NCBI GenBank assembly: GCA_020852705.1 | Contig: JADZAP010000005.1 | Span: 1 to 64,000 of the forward strand | Direction of reading: 5' to 3' | Origin: Ignavibacteria bacterium | GTDB taxonomy: Bacteria; Bacteroidota; Ignavibacteria; Tepidaquicellales; OLB5 | DNA: 64,000 nt | Shown here: positions 62,520 through 64,000 of the stretch, piece after piece | How positions within the stretch are numbered: the first letter of the stretch is position 1 | Layout of the letters: each line of letters starts with the position of its first letter | Position numbers and translations under genes: made by a program | Notes under the pieces: model-generated | Seen by the model: the letters and a program-made list of their open reading frames with translations, nothing else | What the model was told of the DNA's origin: nothing | Database searches by the model: none

Positions 62520-63980
62520 TTGTCTTCTCAAATAAAGAAAATATTTTCAGATACCGTAATCTACACAATTGGCAGTGTATTTAACAGATTTTTACCGTTC
62601 CTGCTTCTTCCCGTATATACATTTTATTTCCCCCCCGCAGAATATGGTATTTTCTCTCTTGTTTATTCTTTCTGGTTCTTTGTATCTGTGTTTTACTTAT
62701 ACGGAATGGAAACAGCTTTCCAGAAATGTTTCCTTGAAACTGATGATTATGAATCAAAAAAAGGGATATACAGTAATACCTTAATTTTAATATTTTCTAC
62801 TTCAATTATTTTCAGTGCAATTATTTACTTATTAGCAGATTTTATTGCTGAAAAAATTACCGGTACCACACAGAATGCATATCTTATAAGGTTATTGGCT
62901 GTTATTTTAGTTGCTGATTCCCTTTACAGATTCCCTATGATACTTATTAACAGTATTCAGCGTTCAAAATTATATTCTTTTTTGAATATGATTGCTGTAG
63001 TGCTTAATGTTGCCGTAAATCTTATACTCATTATTAATTATAAGTTCGGTATTGAGGCGATATTTTATTCATATCTGGTATCCTATATCTTTTTATTTAT
63101 TATTTCATTTTCCAGTATTCTAAAATATTTTAAATTGTTTATAAATTATTCTTTCATAAAGAATCTTTTAAAAAATGCTCATCTGTTTCTGTATTATGGA
63201 ATTTTCCTGATTTCCATTGATCTGATTGACAGGTTTATTCTCGAGTATTTTAAAGGTTCTGCAGTGGTTGGTATATATTCCGCAAGTTACCGTATTGGCA
63301 TAGTTATGAATCTTGTTATAACAGGATACAAAGTAGCATGGACGCCTTTTTTTATGAACCTTAAAGGAGAAGAAGGGAATAAAGAAATTTTTTCAAAAGT
63401 ATTTACTTATTTTTGGTATGGGGGTTTAATAGTCTTTTTATTTTTCTCATTTCTTGCTGATGACCTTGTTAAAATAAATTATGCCGGTTATACACTGCTG
63501 AATGAAAAATACTGGAGCGGACTTGTAATCATTCCGTATATTCTTCTTGCTTATCTTTTTTCCGGTCTTTATCTTAATCTTAATGTTGCCTCTTTTTTTA
63601 AAAACAAAATTAAATATTTAATTATTTCTTCTGCAGCAGGCTGCATCAGCAATATATTGCTTAACTTTTTACTTATTCCTGAATATTCAATAACCGGAGC
63701 AGCAATTGCGACTATGCTTTCTTATTTCATTATGTTTGCTGTCCTTTATTTCTATTCTCAAAAAATATATAAAATTCAATATGAATGGAATTTAATTTTT
63801 AAAGCAATTTTATTGACTGCTATTTTATATTCAGTAAATTTTTACATCCCAAAAATACTTAATTTAAGTTATATTCACTCAATTTTAATTGAAATTTTGT
63901 TTGTTTGTTTTTTATTTGTTTATTTAATGGGTAAACAAACAATTAATCTGTTATTTTCATTAAAAAGAAATAAAGCTTAA
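62520..63980 (+). CDS. Polysaccharide flippase (Wzx/MATE-like)
   Basis: 486 residues with 12-14 TM segments, TTG start. Begins FSDTVIYTIGSVFNRFLPFL, the usual Wzx/RfbX start, and LISIDLIDRFILEYFKGSAV is the typical mid-protein motif. Moves lipid-linked oligosaccharides across the inner membrane. The gene ends 20 nt before the window edge, so the cluster probably continues. Confidence 0.85.
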   Translation: MSSQIKKIFSDTVIYTIGSVFNRFLPFLLLPVYTFYFPPAEYGIFSLVYSFWFFVSVFYLYGMETAFQKCFLETDDYESKKGIYSNTLILIFSTSIIFSAIIYLLADFIAEKITGTTQNAYLIRLLAVILVADSLYRFPMILINSIQRSKLYSFLNMIAVVLNVAVNLILIINYKFGIEAIFYSYLVSYIFLFIISFSSILKYFKLFINYSFIKNLLKNAHLFLYYGIFLISIDLIDRFILEYFKGSAVVGIYSASYRIGIVMNLVITGYKVAWTPFFMNLKGEEGNKEIFSKVFTYFWYGGLIVFLFFSFLADDLVKINYAGYTLLNEKYWSGLVIIPYILLAYLFSGLYLNLNVASFFKNKIKYLIISSAAGCISNILLNFLLIPEYSITGAAIATMLSYFIMFAVLYFYSQKIYKIQYEWNLIFKAILLTAILYSVNFYIPKILNLSYIHSILIEILFVCFLFVYLMGKQTINLLFSLKRNKA

Positions 63981-64000
63981 AGTAACACTTTAACTGATTT

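Overview
The window reads as a low-GC chromosome segment from the Ignavibacteria/Bacteroidota-Chlorobiota side of the tree. The signs are: promoters of the TTTG-N19-TAnnTTTG type used by Bacteroidota, a type IX secretion (T9SS) C-terminal sorting domain on an exported oxidase, two PorV/PorQ-family outer-membrane proteins, few Shine-Dalgarno sequences, several TTG starts, and a 31-residue basic AURKAIP1/COX24-type (mS38/bS22-like) protein. The species cannot be named from this.

Layout. 0-2.1 kb: fatty-acid desaturase, then 1.2 kb of intergenic repeats (127-nt direct repeats and a CCCCTCTCC...GGAGAGGGG palindrome family). 2.1-10.4 kb: ileS, a DksA/TraR zinc protein, lspA, rluD-type pseudouridine synthase, HAD phosphatase, multicopper oxidase. 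10.5-21.3 kb: an accessory region built around a type II-C CRISPR-Cas system. From the left it holds a toxin-like island (P-loop/zeta-type kinase ORF, two small membrane-anchored proteins, two orphan IHTHP-type modules), a 29-repeat array, then cas2, cas1 and cas9 (minus strand), a divergent tracrRNA, the 5' stump of a second, different cas9, and a second tracrRNA-like gene. 21.8-31.2 kb: fabG-type reductase, RND efflux pair, guaB, mS38-like small gene, HU, sppA, TPR lipoprotein. 31.3-38.6 kb: BatA-type VWA protein, acs, PH-domain and TPR proteins. 38.7-49.2 kb: fatty acid hydroxylase, NUDIX, PAP2, DUF2071, a convergent egtD/egtB pair (ergothioneine) with a divergent Opu-type ABC transporter, and a two-gene nuoAB unit. 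49.3-57 kb: acyl-CoA ligase and envelope proteins. 57-64 kb: a surface-glycan cluster (FemAB-like transferase, asnB, glycosyltransferase, flippase) with a hicBA toxin-antitoxin pair translationally joined to the glycosyltransferase.

The CRISPR region is the most interesting part. (1) Every intact 46-nt repeat carries a near-consensus Bacteroidota promoter (TTTG-N20-GATATTTG) pointing into the next spacer. (2) The two leftmost repeats, and a third copy 3 kb away, are interrupted by CCCGAT...ATCGGG palindromes in a nested pattern that records the order of events. (3) The toxin-like island lies exactly between two such interrupted repeats, and one of these repeats supplies the last codons and stop of the kinase ORF. 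(4) Two tracrRNA-like genes with matching promoter layouts lie beside one intact small cas9 and one decapitated large-type cas9, so one II-C system appears to have replaced, or grown beside, another.
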